DNA from: Roseomonas mucosa ATCC BAA-692
GTDB taxonomy: Bacteria; Pseudomonadota; Alphaproteobacteria; Acetobacterales; Acetobacteraceae
NCBI RefSeq assembly: GCF_000622225.1
Contig: NZ_JHWD01000004.1
Span: 310,001-374,000 of the forward strand
DNA length: 64,000 nucleotides
Direction: 5' to 3'
Made by a program: the position numbers and the translations under genes. Position 1 is the stretch's first letter. Each line of letters starts with the position of its first letter. The notes under the pieces were generated by a model. The model searched no databases. It had not been told where the DNA came from and was given only the letters and a program-made list of their open reading frames with translations. Shown here piece by piece: positions 17,451-27,119 of this stretch.

Positions 17451-18179
17451 TCAGATCCCCAGCGTCGGAAAGCCGGGAAAGAGCGAGCGGGAGCCGGGTG
17501 CGGCGGTGGCGGCCGGGGTTTCGGCGCCGCCGGTTGGACCGGGCGTCGCAGGAGGTGACAGAGGCGCGGTCTCCACCGGCGCGGGGGGCGGAGCGGGCGT
17601 GCCGGCCGGGGCGCTTCCCGGCGCGGCGGTGCCGCCCGCTGTCCCCGCCGGCGCCGAGGCCGCCGGCTGCTGCCCCGGCGCCGCGTGCCGGGCCGCGGCC
17701 GTGCCTCCGGGCTGCTCGGCCACCGTGTAGTCCGGCACCACCCGCGCCTGGCTGCCGGTGATCACCAGCACCTTCTGCCCGAGGGCCAGCGGCACCTTGT
17801 CCACCTGGGTGACGGAAAGCAGGTCCCCGTTCGCCTTGCGGACGATGTACTCATAGCCGTCGGTATCCCCGGCTGCGCGCTCCGCCGCCGAGCCGAGCAG
17901 CCCGCCGATCAGCCCGCCGCCGATCGCGCCGAAGGCCCCGGCCGTGCTGCCCTGCCCCACCGTCGAGCCGGCGATGCCGCCCGCCGCGGCGCCCGCCGTC
18001 GCCCCCGTCGTGCCATCGGCGCGTATGCCGATCGGGCGCACCCCGGCGATGGTGCCCTGCTCCACCTTGTTCGCCTGCTGCACGGCCCGCGTGGCATAGG
18101 TGTCGGGCGTGTAGTCGGCACTGCACCCTGCCAGGAGGAGGGCGAGCGGCAGGGCCGCCCGGGACGTGAGCCGCCGCAT
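17451..18179 (-). CDS. Glycine-zipper outer-membrane lipoprotein (SlyB/17-kDa antigen-like)
   Basis: A 242-residue predicted lipoprotein. From ATG 18179 the signal peptide MRRLTSRAALPLALLLAGC ends in a lipobox with the lipidated cysteine at residue 19. A glycine-zipper block (ATAGAAAGGIAGSTVGQ...GAIGGGLIGGLLGSAAE) follows, as in SlyB/Pcp family proteins that insert in or brace the outer membrane, then a small beta domain (YEYIVRKANGDLLSVTQ...VLVITGSQARVVPDY). The last 70 residues are a low-complexity Pro/Ala-rich tail, which is unusual for the family. In-frame ATGs at 18188 and 18206 are alternatives. It is convergent with the aldehyde dehydrogenase. Confidence 0.8.
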   Translation of the reverse strand: MRRLTSRAALPLALLLAGCSADYTPDTYATRAVQQANKVEQGTIAGVRPIGIRADGTTGATAGAAAGGIAGSTVGQGSTAGAFGAIGGGLIGGLLGSAAERAAGDTDGYEYIVRKANGDLLSVTQVDKVPLALGQKVLVITGSQARVVPDYTVAEQPGGTAAARHAAPGQQPAASAPAGTAGGTAAPGSAPAGTPAPPPAPVETAPLSPPATPGPTGGAETPAATAAPGSRSLFPGFPTLGI

Positions 18180-18367
18180 CGTCAGCATTCCGGCAGGAAG
18201 GCCCATGGCATCCGTCGGTCCATCGTGATCGCGCACCGGCCTCCGCCACCCCGCGACACGCCGGGGCCGGGGGGGCCGGAAACGGCCCGCACCGGCCGGG
18301 CCGCGACACCGCCCCCGGCCTAGCCGGGGGTTTCCGGGGGCCGAGGTAAAGCCAGCGGCGCCGTGCC

Positions 18368-20332
18368 TCAAGCCTGTTTGCGGCCGGTCTGCCGCGCGGG
18401 CGCCGCGTCCTCCCGCCCCGGCTCCCCCCTTGCCGCCTCACGCACCGGGCGCCGCGTGGCCGGGCGCCCGACCGGCGGGCGCCAGTCCTGTCGCTGCCGC
18501 GCCGCCCAGTCGTAGCGGTGGTCGCCCGCCAGCAGATGGAGATGGTCGGACAGCCGGTTCCGCTCCAGCCAGGAGACCGCCGCCTCCAGCTCCGGCAGGG
18601 TCATCTCCGCCCGCCCCTTGTTGCCCAGCACGCGCTTCAGCGCGGCGTTGTAGGCGTGGTAGGTGCCCTGGCCGCGTGGCGCGTGCAGCGCGCCCTCGTC
18701 CTCCACCACCTGCGCCGCCACAAGCTCGCCGACCCGCGCCCGCAGCCGCCGCTCGGCGACCGAGGGCGCCTCGAACAGCTCCTGCTGCGGCTCGCTGAAT
18801 TCGGGGCGCCGCTGCGCCAGGTCCGGCCCCGGGCGCAGGGTGGACAGCCGCAGCGCCAGCGCGTTGCTTTCCAGCGGCACGATGCCTTCCCGCTCCCGCG
18901 CATCCTCCCGCATCTCCTTCAGCCAGAGCGGCAGCACGCCCGGGCGCGGCGGCTTGGCCGCGCGGGCGCGGGTGCCCTGCTCCTCCTCCATGCGCCAGCG
19001 GAACTGGCCGAAGAACGGGTCGTCCGGGTGGAAGACCAGCGCCTGCTGCTCCTCATAGGGCCCGGCCTGGTGATCGACCCGCGTGGCGCGGGCCACCATC
19101 TGCTCCAGCCAGGGGCGGGAGCGGATATGCGTCAGCGCCGCCACGACCGCGACCTCGGGCGCGTCCAGCCCCTCATAGGCCATGGCCACCGTCACCAGGA
19201 TCGAGGGCTCCGGCCGCAGGCGGAAGGCCGCCAGGGTCTCGTGCGCGTCGCGCTCGTCGGAGGTGGCGAGGCGCAGGTTCTCCGCCTGCCGCGCCGGCAC
19301 CCAGCGCCGCAGCATGTCGAGATAGAGCCGCGCGCAGCTCTGGTCCGGCGCCACCACCAGCAGCTTGCCGAGGCCGCGCGCGCCCTCCCCCGCCACCAGT
19401 CCCCGGCCACGGCGCCGCTTCGCGCGCAGGTCGCGCGTCGCGTCGAAGGCATGGCGCAGCAGGGTTTCCGAGAAGCCGGTGCGCAGCGCGGTGAACAGCG
19501 CGGGCCGCGTCGTCTCGCCCGGCACGCTGACGGACAGGCGGTGCGGCCCGACCGTGGCCCGTGCCCCGTCCGGCCCGGCGGCATCGAGCCAGGAGGCCTC
19601 CCCGTCCAGCGCGCCGAAGGTCACCGGCAGCACGGCGCGCTCGGCCAGGGCCTGGGCGCGGGAATAGCCGACCACCGCCCAGCCCGGCGCGTCGAGATCG
19701 ACCTCGTGCGTCGCCGCCTTCGCCCCGCGCCGGTAGGGCAGCCACAGGATGCGCCGCCCATCCGCCCGTTCCAGCGTGCCCGACAGCAGCAGCCGCACCC
19801 GCGCGCATTCCAGCAGCGGCAGCAGCGCGGCGGACCAGGCGGCGGCCTCGTCCACCGTCTCGCCCTCCCCCCGCGCCCGCCCGCCGGGGTCCAGCTCCGC
19901 CAGGGCCGGCAGGTGGTGCACCTCGTCCACCACCAGCAGCGTCCGGTGCCGCTGGAATTCCGCCAGGTGCAGGTCCGGGGCCGCCGCCACGCCCTGGTAG
20001 GTGGTCACATAGCCCTGCAGCCCCCGGCAGGGGTCCGGTGCGTTCTCGGCCGCCCGTACGGAAACGCGGTGCCCCAGCGCCTGCCGCCAGAGCGGGTCGG
20101 CGAAGGCTTCCTCGGCCTGGAGGCGCAGGCTGTCGCGCGGCACCACCCAGCAGACGCGCTCGACGATCCCGGCCTCGATCAGCTCATGCGCCATCAGCAC
20201 CGGCAGCAGCGACTTGCCGCCACCCGGCGTCACGGCGGCCAGCAGGTCCCGCGCCTCCGCCCCGCCGGCGATGGCCCGGGCGATGGCTAGGATGCGCCGC
20301 TGGTGATCGCGCAGCGGTCGGGCCGGCAGCAT
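18368..20332 (-). CDS. Superfamily 2 DEVH helicase of the type III restriction Res-subunit style
   Basis: A 654-residue ATP-dependent helicase. Motif I is AAVTPGGGKS (Walker A, residues about 32-41), motif II DEVHHL, motif III LLSGTL, motif V VAMAYEGLDAPEV and motif VI QMVARATRVDH, so both RecA-like domains are complete. After them come about 200 further residues with a charged, Arg-rich C-terminus. It resembles stand-alone DEAD/DEAH helicases often found in phage or genomic-island settings; no methyltransferase, nuclease or defence partner is next to it here. It is transcribed away from the MBL gene across a 384-bp AT-richer gap. Cellular role is unknown. Confidence 0.85.
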   Translation of the reverse strand: MLPARPLRDHQRRILAIARAIAGGAEARDLLAAVTPGGGKSLLPVLMAHELIEAGIVERVCWVVPRDSLRLQAEEAFADPLWRQALGHRVSVRAAENAPDPCRGLQGYVTTYQGVAAAPDLHLAEFQRHRTLLVVDEVHHLPALAELDPGGRARGEGETVDEAAAWSAALLPLLECARVRLLLSGTLERADGRRILWLPYRRGAKAATHEVDLDAPGWAVVGYSRAQALAERAVLPVTFGALDGEASWLDAAGPDGARATVGPHRLSVSVPGETTRPALFTALRTGFSETLLRHAFDATRDLRAKRRRGRGLVAGEGARGLGKLLVVAPDQSCARLYLDMLRRWVPARQAENLRLATSDERDAHETLAAFRLRPEPSILVTVAMAYEGLDAPEVAVVAALTHIRSRPWLEQMVARATRVDHQAGPYEEQQALVFHPDDPFFGQFRWRMEEEQGTRARAAKPPRPGVLPLWLKEMREDAREREGIVPLESNALALRLSTLRPGPDLAQRRPEFSEPQQELFEAPSVAERRLRARVGELVAAQVVEDEGALHAPRGQGTYHAYNAALKRVLGNKGRAEMTLPELEAAVSWLERNRLSDHLHLLAGDHRYDWAARQRQDWRPPVGRPATRRPVREAARGEPGREDAAPARQTGRKQA

Positions 20333-20716
20333 CAGCGCCCCGCGATCATGCGCTGGCCATCCTGCGTTCCGTCATGCGTCTGCGGGAAGTTCCTGAGACA
20401 TTCCATGAACATGCAGGAAGAAATCCACATGTCCACCGATTCCCTGTGGATTCTCTGTGAATGCCGGGGATTATTTGCCGCAGCCGCACAGCAGGGCGGA
20501 ACCTTTCCTCATCCCGCCAGCCTCCCGGCGGAACACCCCAGGGGGCCACCCTGCCCTTGCGCGACCGGACTTTCCCGCGCCGGAACGCGGCGCTAGCCTT
20601 TCCGGCACAGACCAGGGGCGGGAAGGCGGGTCCACGGCGCACCGCCCGGGCCGGTCGCCTCATCCCGGTGCCGCACCGGCCTGCCAGGGACAGCCTGGAA
20701 AGGGAGCGAACCGCGG
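20333..20716. other. 384-bp divergent intergenic region with inverted repeat
   Basis: Separates the helicase (minus) from the zinc-ribbon/MBL gene (plus). Its helicase-proximal 130 bp are the most AT-rich part and hold the inverted repeat at 20422-20452. The rest is GC-rich with no convincing ORF. Confidence 0.5.
20422..20452. repeat. Inverted repeat upstream of the helicase
   Basis: AATCCACA (20422-20429) and TGTGGATT (20445-20452) form perfect 8-bp arms around a 15-nt loop, about 90 bp upstream of the helicase start. Each arm with its outer base (AAATCCACA, and GAATCCACA on the other strand) matches the DnaA box TTATCCACA at 7 of 9 positions. Operator or DnaA-like site are both possible. 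Confidence 0.5.
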
Positions 20717-21526
20717 ATGATCTTCCTGTGCAAAGCCTGCGGCACCTCCTATCCGCCCGCCCCCACGCCACCGGAGAACTGCCCGGTCTGCCAGGACGAG
20801 CGGCAGTTCGTCCCGGCGGAGGGCCAGGCCTGGACCGCGCGGGACGAGTTGGCCCGGACCCACCGCAACGCCTGGCACCGCCACGAGCCCGGCCTGTTCA
20901 GCCTGCAGACCGTGCCGGCCTTCGCCATCAACCAGCGCGCCTTCCTGCTCGCCACCCCCGCCGGGAACGTGCTGTGGGACTGCGTCGCCCTGCTCGACCC
21001 CGCGACCGAGGCGCTGATCCACGGCCTGGGCGGACTGGGCGCCATCGCGATCTCCCACCCGCACTACTACACGGCCATGCAGGACTGGGCCGCCGCCTTC
21101 GAGGCGCCCATCCACCTGCACGCGGCGGACCGCGACTGGATCATGCGCCCCTCCCCCCATATCCGGCTCTGGGAAGGCGGGACGCTGGAAATCGCCCCGA
21201 CGGCGACCCTGATCCGGGCCGGGGGCCATTTTCCCGGCGGGACGGTGCTGCACTGGACCGGCGCTGCGGACGGCACGGGTGTCCTGCTCGCCGGCGACAT
21301 CGTGCAGGTGGCGCCCGGCGCCCGGCGCGTCTCCTTCATGTGGAGCTATCCCAACATGATGCCCCTGCCGGCTGCGGAGGTACGGCGCGTCGCGAGCCGG
21401 CTTGCGCCCTGGTCCTTCGGGCGCATCCACGGCGCCTTCCAGGGGCAGGACGTGCGGGCGGAGGGCGACGCGATCGTCGCCCGCTCGGCAGCCCGCTATA
21501 CCGAGCTCCTCGGCGAGATCCCCTAG
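20717..21526 (+). CDS. Metallo-beta-lactamase-fold protein with N-terminal zinc ribbon
   Basis: A 269-residue protein. The first 30 residues hold two CxxC pairs (Cys5/Cys8 and Cys22/Cys25), a rubredoxin- or zinc-ribbon-like module. An MBL fold follows, with SHPHYYTAMQDW in place of the usual HxHxDH metal motif, a later RAGGHFPGG histidine, the LLAGD aspartate and a final GRIHGAF histidine. The first metal motif keeps two histidines but not the D-H pair, so the site may bind one metal or bind it differently. ATG 20717 follows AAAGGGAGC. It is followed by anmK on the same strand after 46 bp. Substrate unknown. Confidence 0.8.
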   Translation: MIFLCKACGTSYPPAPTPPENCPVCQDERQFVPAEGQAWTARDELARTHRNAWHRHEPGLFSLQTVPAFAINQRAFLLATPAGNVLWDCVALLDPATEALIHGLGGLGAIAISHPHYYTAMQDWAAAFEAPIHLHAADRDWIMRPSPHIRLWEGGTLEIAPTATLIRAGGHFPGGTVLHWTGAADGTGVLLAGDIVQVAPGARRVSFMWSYPNMMPLPAAEVRRVASRLAPWSFGRIHGAFQGQDVRAEGDAIVARSAARYTELLGEIP

Positions 21527-21572
21527 AAGCTCGCCATCCAGACCCCGCGATCCCAGCCTCCGGAGTGCGCCC

Positions 21573-22694
21573 ATGCCCCGCCATCCCGCCGCCACCGCCA
21601 TCGGGGTCATCAGCGGCACCTCGGTGGACGGGATCGACGTCGCCGCCATCCGCAGCGACGGCGAATCGCTGGTGGAGCCGGGCGAGGGCCGTACCTATCC
21701 CTATGAGCCCGGCCTGCGCACCGCCCTGCTGAGCCTGGCGGCGCAGCCGGAGCGGGTGCTGCGCGACCCGCTCGCGGCGCTGGAACAGGCGGTCACCGGG
21801 GCCCATGCGGCGGCGGTGGAGCGTTTCCTGGCCGAGACCGGCCTGCCGCGCGAGGAGGTCGCCGTGGTCGGCCTGCACGGCCAGACCGTGCTGCACCGGC
21901 CGGAGGCGCGCTTCACCCGCCAGCTCGTCTTCGGCGATGCCGCCGCCGCGCGCCTGGGCCTGCCGGTGGTGGACCGCTTCCGCGACGCCGATGTCGCGGC
22001 GGGCGGCCAGGGGGCGCCGCTGGTGCCGCTCTACCACCGCGCCCTCGTGGCGGGGCTGGGGGAGACGGGGCCGCTCGCCGTGCTGAACCTGGGCGGGGTC
22101 GGCAACGTGACCTACCTGGATGGCGAGACGGTGATCGCCTTCGACACCGGCCCGGCCAATGCCATGCTGGACGACTTCCTGTTCCGCCGCACCGGCCGCA
22201 GCTTCGACGAGGGCGGGCGGCTGGCACGCAGCGGCCGGGCCGATGCGGGGATCGTGGCGCGCTTCCTGGGGAACCCCTTCTTCGGCCGTCCCGTGCCCAA
22301 ATCCCTGGACCGCAACGCCTTCGCCGCCACGCTGGACTGGGTGGCGGGCCTGTCCGACGCCGACGGCGCCGCCACCCTGGCCGCCTGCACGGTGGAGGCC
22401 CAGGCCGCCGCCCTGTGCCACCTGCCTCGCCCGCCGCGGCGCTGGCTGGTCGCCGGCGGCGGGCGGCATAATGCCGTGCTGATGGACGGGCTGCGCCAGC
22501 GCCTCGGCGTGCCGGTCGAGGCGGTGGAGGCGGTTGGCTGGAACGGCGACTTCCTGGAGGCGCAGTGCTTCGGCTTCCTGGCGCTGCGCTCGCTGCGCGG
22601 CCTGCCGCTCAGCCTGCCCTCCACCACCGGGGTGCCGGCGCCGATGCCGGGCGGGCGGCACCACCCCGTGCCCGGGCGCCCCCTGCCCGGCTGA
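21573..22694 (+). CDS. anmK: Anhydro-N-acetylmuramic acid kinase
   Basis: Cytoplasmic enzyme that hydrolyses and phosphorylates 1,6-anhydro-MurNAc to MurNAc-6-phosphate during peptidoglycan recycling. The 373-residue protein starts with the diagnostic GVISGTSVDGIDVA phosphate-binding loop (close to the usual GxMSGTSxDG), then GLHGQTVLHRP, LNLGGVGNVTYL, FDTGPANAMLDD and LVAGGGRHNAVLMDGL, all conserved in AnmK. ATG 21573 follows CGGAG (21561-21565). No MurQ etherase or other recycling gene is adjacent. The last 20 or so residues are Pro/Gly-rich and probably disordered. Confidence 0.96.
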   Translation: MPRHPAATAIGVISGTSVDGIDVAAIRSDGESLVEPGEGRTYPYEPGLRTALLSLAAQPERVLRDPLAALEQAVTGAHAAAVERFLAETGLPREEVAVVGLHGQTVLHRPEARFTRQLVFGDAAAARLGLPVVDRFRDADVAAGGQGAPLVPLYHRALVAGLGETGPLAVLNLGGVGNVTYLDGETVIAFDTGPANAMLDDFLFRRTGRSFDEGGRLARSGRADAGIVARFLGNPFFGRPVPKSLDRNAFAATLDWVAGLSDADGAATLAACTVEAQAAALCHLPRPPRRWLVAGGGRHNAVLMDGLRQRLGVPVEAVEAVGWNGDFLEAQCFGFLALRSLRGLPLSLPSTTGVPAPMPGGRHHPVPGRPLPG

Positions 22695-22817
22695 ACCCGC
22701 CGGCGCCGATGCCGGAAAGGGGGCGCCCGCCCCTCCGGGCCGCGGAGGATCCGCATGCCCGCCCTGCATGCGGCTGTGGGGAGACTTCCGGCCGGACCCG
22801 GCGTTACCATGGTCGCC

Positions 22818-23816
22818 ATGGCCCAAGACGATCCCTACAGCACGCTCGGTGTCAGCCGCCAGGCCAGCCCGGACGAGATCCGCAAGGCCTTCCGCGCCAT
22901 CGCCAAGAAGCACCACCCCGACCTCAACCCCGGCGACAAGGTGGCGGAGGAACGCTTCAAGGCGGCCAATGCCGCCCACGACCTGCTCTCCGATCCGGAG
23001 AAGCGGGCCCGCTTCGACCGGGGCGAGATCGACGCCACCGGCCAGGAGGTCCCGCCACGCCAGTACTGGCGCGACTATGCCGACGCCCCCGGCGCCGGAC
23101 GCTACCGCGCCGGTCCCGGCGCCGGTGCGGAGGCCCATGGCGCCACCGGCTACGGCGGCGGGTTCGAGCATGGCGGCTTCGAGGGACAGATCGACCCGGA
23201 GGACCTGGGCGACATCTTCGGCCAGTTCTTCCGCCAGCGGGGCGGCGAATCCGCCGGCTCCTCCCGCCCGCGCAAGGGCCAGGACAGCCGCTACCACCTG
23301 GAGGTCCCCTTCCTCGACGTGGTGAATGGCGCGACCCAGCGCCTGACCCTGCCGGAAGGCGGCACGCTCGATGTCCGCATCCCGCCGGGGCTGGAGGACG
23401 GCCAAGTGCTGCGCCTGCGCGGCAAGGGCCGGCCCGGGCGCGACGGCGGCCCCGACGGCGACGCCCTGATCGAGATCGCGGTGCACCCCCACCCGCTCTA
23501 CCGGCGCCAGGGCCGCGACCTGGAGATGGATGTCCCCGTCACCTTCGCCGAGGCGATCCTGGGCGGCCGGATCGCGGTGCCGACGCCGCGCGGTGAGGTG
23601 ACGCTCACCGTGCCGCCACGCTCCGACGCCGGCACCCGCCTGCGGCTGCGCGGGCGCGGCGTGGCCGAGCACGGCGGCCAGCCCGCCGGAGACCTCTACG
23701 CCACGCTGCGGATCGTGCTCGGGCCGGTGGACGACCGGGTCGAGGAGTTCCTGCGCGACTGGGCGAAGGACAGGAGCGGCGACGAGGCCCGCCAGGAGAT
23801 AAGGAGGCAGGCATGA
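22818..23816 (+). CDS. cbpA: DnaJ-class co-chaperone CbpA (curved-DNA-binding protein)
   Basis: Type II J-protein of 332 residues: N-terminal J domain with the Hsp70-stimulating HPD motif (KKHHPDLNPG), a Gly-rich linker rich in FEHGGFEG-type sequence, then two beta-barrel substrate domains (LEVPFLDVVNGATQRLTLP and DVPVTFAEAILGGRIAVPTP). There is no cysteine zinc finger, which separates CbpA from DnaJ. ATG 22818 is the best fit to the J-domain start; ATG 22809 would add three residues. The stop overlaps the cbpM start by 4 bp, which strongly supports CbpA identity because CbpM is its specific modulator. Confidence 0.94.
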   Translation: MAQDDPYSTLGVSRQASPDEIRKAFRAIAKKHHPDLNPGDKVAEERFKAANAAHDLLSDPEKRARFDRGEIDATGQEVPPRQYWRDYADAPGAGRYRAGPGAGAEAHGATGYGGGFEHGGFEGQIDPEDLGDIFGQFFRQRGGESAGSSRPRKGQDSRYHLEVPFLDVVNGATQRLTLPEGGTLDVRIPPGLEDGQVLRLRGKGRPGRDGGPDGDALIEIAVHPHPLYRRQGRDLEMDVPVTFAEAILGGRIAVPTPRGEVTLTVPPRSDAGTRLRLRGRGVAEHGGQPAGDLYATLRIVLGPVDDRVEEFLRDWAKDRSGDEARQEIRRQA

Positions 23817-24136
23817 TCACCGTCACCACCGTCCTGCAGCGCGTCCATGGCCTGGACGAGCCGACGCTGTGGAGCTGGGTCGCGCAGGATTGGGTGCGCC
23901 CGGCCCGGCGTGGCGGCGAGACCCTGTTCGAGGAGATGGACATCGCCCGGCTGCGCCTGATCCTGGAACTGCGCGACGAGATGGAGGTCGGGGAAACGGC
24001 GATGCCCGTGGTGCTTTCGCTGCTCGACCAGCTTCACGCCAGCCGCCGCCACATGCGCCGGCTCTGCGAGATGCTGGACGCCGCCGGCCCCGAGGACCGC
24101 GTCCGCGACATCCTGGGCCGGCTGGGAGGCCGCTGA
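23813..24136 (+). CDS. cbpM: Chaperone modulator CbpM
   Basis: A 107-residue all-helical protein with a MerR-like beginning (TVLQRVHGLDEPTLWSWVAQDWVRPAR) and two further helices. CbpM binds the J domain of CbpA and blocks its action on DnaK. AGGAGG about 7 bases upstream and a 4-bp overlap with cbpA show translational coupling. It is the last gene of the unit; a pair of perfect hairpins follows. Confidence 0.93.
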   Translation: MITVTTVLQRVHGLDEPTLWSWVAQDWVRPARRGGETLFEEMDIARLRLILELRDEMEVGETAMPVVLSLLDQLHASRRHMRRLCEMLDAAGPEDRVRDILGRLGGR

Positions 24137-24180
24137 GAACCGCGTCCGGGGTTGTGCCGTGGCCAGGGGAAAGGCGGGGT

Positions 24181-24203
24181 CCGGGGACATACCATGTCCC
24201 CGG
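24181..24203. repeat. Perfect intergenic hairpin
   Basis: CCGGGGACAT (24181-24190) pairs with ATGTCCCCGG (24194-24203) around ACC. It lies between the convergent cbpM and cysA genes and belongs with the GGGGAC-bearing hairpins. Confidence 0.7.
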
Positions 24204-24220
24204 CGGAGAGGAAGTTCCGG

Positions 24221-24246
24221 GGCGAGAGGCGACGCCTCTCCCCCGT
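24221..24246. repeat. Second intergenic hairpin, possible bidirectional terminator
   Basis: GAGAGGCG-A-CGCCTCTC (24225-24241) is a perfect palindrome, extended by GGGG before and CCCC after it. Together with 24181-24203 it fills the space between convergent genes, so a terminator role is plausible. Confidence 0.55.
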
Positions 24247-24284
24247 GACCGACAAGGTGCGACGCCAGGAAACGCCGCCCGCCT

Positions 24285-25334
<1,050 letters not shown>

Positions 25335-25422
25335 CCCCGCAACGCCTTTCCGGACAGTGGCGGGCCGGCACGGCGGCATGGGAGGGGCATGGCGGTCGGC
25401 ACGCCCGGGGTCATCGCCACAT

Positions 25423-26226
25423 TCAATGCTCCAGCAGGGTCCTGCGGCCGGAAAGGCGCTCCAGCAGCAGCTTGGCGCAGAGGGTGACGAGGGCCAGCGA
25501 GGCCAGCAGCGCCGCCACGGCGAAGGCGCCGACGAACTGGTACTCGTTGTAGAGGATCTCGACATGCAGCGGCAGGGTGTTGGTCTCCCCCCGGATATGG
25601 CCCGACACCACGGCGACGGCGCCGAATTCCCCCATGGCGCGGGCGTTGCAGAGCAGGATGCCGGCCAGCAGCGCCCATCTCACCTCCGGCAGCGTGACGC
25701 GCCAGAAGCTCTGCCAGCCGCTGGCCCCCAGCGTGGCGGCGGTCTCCTCCGCCTCCCGCCCCTGTTCCTGCATCAGCGGGATCAGGGTGCGGGCCACGAA
25801 GGGGAAGGTCACGAAGACCGTGGCCAGCACCAGCCCCGGCAGGGCGAAGATGATCTGGATGTCGTGCGCCTGCAGCCAGGGGCCGAACCAGCCCTGGGCG
25901 CCGAAGAGCAGCACCCAGACCAGGCCCGAGATCACCGGCGAGACGGAAAAGGGCAGCTCGATCAGCGTGGTGAGCAGGCGCTTGCCCGGGAAGTCGAACT
26001 TGGCGATGCACCAGGACGCCGCCACCCCGCCCAGCGTGTTCACCGGCACGGCGATCGCGGCCACCAGCAGGGTGAGCCGCATCGCCGCGATCGTGTCCGG
26101 GTCGGACAGCGCCTCGGCGACCGGCGGCCAGCCGCGCCGGCTGGCCTCGGCGAAGACGGCCACGGTCGGCAGGACGAGGAACAGGGCCAGCGCGAGCACC
26201 GCCAGCAGCAGCAGCACGGCCCGCAT
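25423..26226 (-). CDS. cysW: Sulfate ABC transporter permease CysW
   Basis: Inner-membrane permease subunit, 267 residues with six predicted membrane spans. The coupling-helix (EAA) region reads [24 protein letters not shown], and [23 protein letters not shown] is a CysW hallmark. Start ATG at 26226. It pairs with CysT, encoded 53 bp upstream, to form the channel energised by CysA. Confidence 0.94.
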   Translation of the reverse strand: MRAVLLLLAVLALALFLVLPTVAVFAEASRRGWPPVAEALSDPDTIAAMRLTLLVAAIAVPVNTLGGVAASWCIAKFDFPGKRLLTTLIELPFSVSPVISGLVWVLLFGAQGWFGPWLQAHDIQIIFALPGLVLATVFVTFPFVARTLIPLMQEQGREAEETAATLGASGWQSFWRVTLPEVRWALLAGILLCNARAMGEFGAVAVVSGHIRGETNTLPLHVEILYNEYQFVGAFAVAALLASLALVTLCAKLLLERLSGRRTLLEH

Positions 26227-26279
26227 CGGCCGCGGGTCCTCCGCCGCCGGCCGCCCTCCCCGGTCCGGAACCGCGCCGC

Positions 26280-27119
26280 TCAGCGGCGGCCCCTGCGCAG
26301 CCAGCGCTGCGCGAGGTTCAGGCAGAGCAGCACGGCGAAGGAGATCAGCAGCATGGCCAGGCCGATCGCGGCGGCGCCGGCATAGTCGAACTGCTCCAGC
26401 CGGGTGACGATCAGCAACGGCGCGATCTCGCTCACCATCGGCATGTTGCCCGCGATGAAGATGACGCTGCCGTATTCGCCGACGGCGCGCGCCAGGGAAA
26501 GGCCGAAGCCGGTCAGCAGCGCGGGCGCCAGGGCGGGCAGCACCACCCGGCGCAGCACCTGCGGGCGGGTGGCGCCCAGCGTCGCCGCCGCCTCCTCGGC
26601 CTCCAGCGGCAGGTCGCGCAGCACCGGCTCCACCGTGCGCACCACGAAGGGCAGGCCGACAAAGGCCATGGCGACGATCACGCCCAGCGGCGTGAAGGCG
26701 ACCTTGATGCCCAGCGCCGCCAGGGGCGTGCCCAGCCAGCCATTGGTGGCGAAGAGCGCGGTCAGCGCCAGCCCCGCCACGGCGGTGGGCAGGGCGAAGG
26801 GCAGGTCCACCACCGCATCCATCAGGCGCCGCCCGGGAAAGCGGTAGCGCACCAGCACCCAGGCCAGCAGCAGCCCCAGCGGCAGGTTGCACAGCGTGGC
26901 CAGGAAGGCCGCGCCGAAGCTCAGCCGCAGCGCTGCCAGCACGCGCGGCTCGGCCAGCGAGGCCAGCACGCCGGAAACCCCGATCTCCCAGGGCCGCAGC
27001 ACCAGCGCCAGCAGCGGCACCAGCACGATCGCGGTCAGCCAGAGCAGCGTGACCCCGAGCGAGAGGCCGAAGCCGGCCACGGGGTCACGACGCGGCATCC
27101 GGAGGCTGGCGGCGGTCAT
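26280..27119 (-). CDS. cysT: Sulfate ABC transporter permease CysT (CysU)
   Basis: Second inner-membrane permease, 279 residues, six spans. EAA region [25 protein letters not shown]; the family block [24 protein letters not shown] is intact. Its ATG overlaps the end of the binding-protein gene by 4 bp, so the two are translationally coupled. Confidence 0.94.
   Translation of the reverse strand: MTAASLRMPRRDPVAGFGLSLGVTLLWLTAIVLVPLLALVLRPWEIGVSGVLASLAEPRVLAALRLSFGAAFLATLCNLPLGLLLAWVLVRYRFPGRRLMDAVVDLPFALPTAVAGLALTALFATNGWLGTPLAALGIKVAFTPLGVIVAMAFVGLPFVVRTVEPVLRDLPLEAEEAAATLGATRPQVLRRVVLPALAPALLTGFGLSLARAVGEYGSVIFIAGNMPMVSEIAPLLIVTRLEQFDYAGAAAIGLAMLLISFAVLLCLNLAQRWLRRGRR

Noticed and set aside
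20422-20452. Replication origin
   Set aside because: Only two degenerate DnaA-like boxes, no dnaA/parAB genes and no long AT-rich unwinding stretch.
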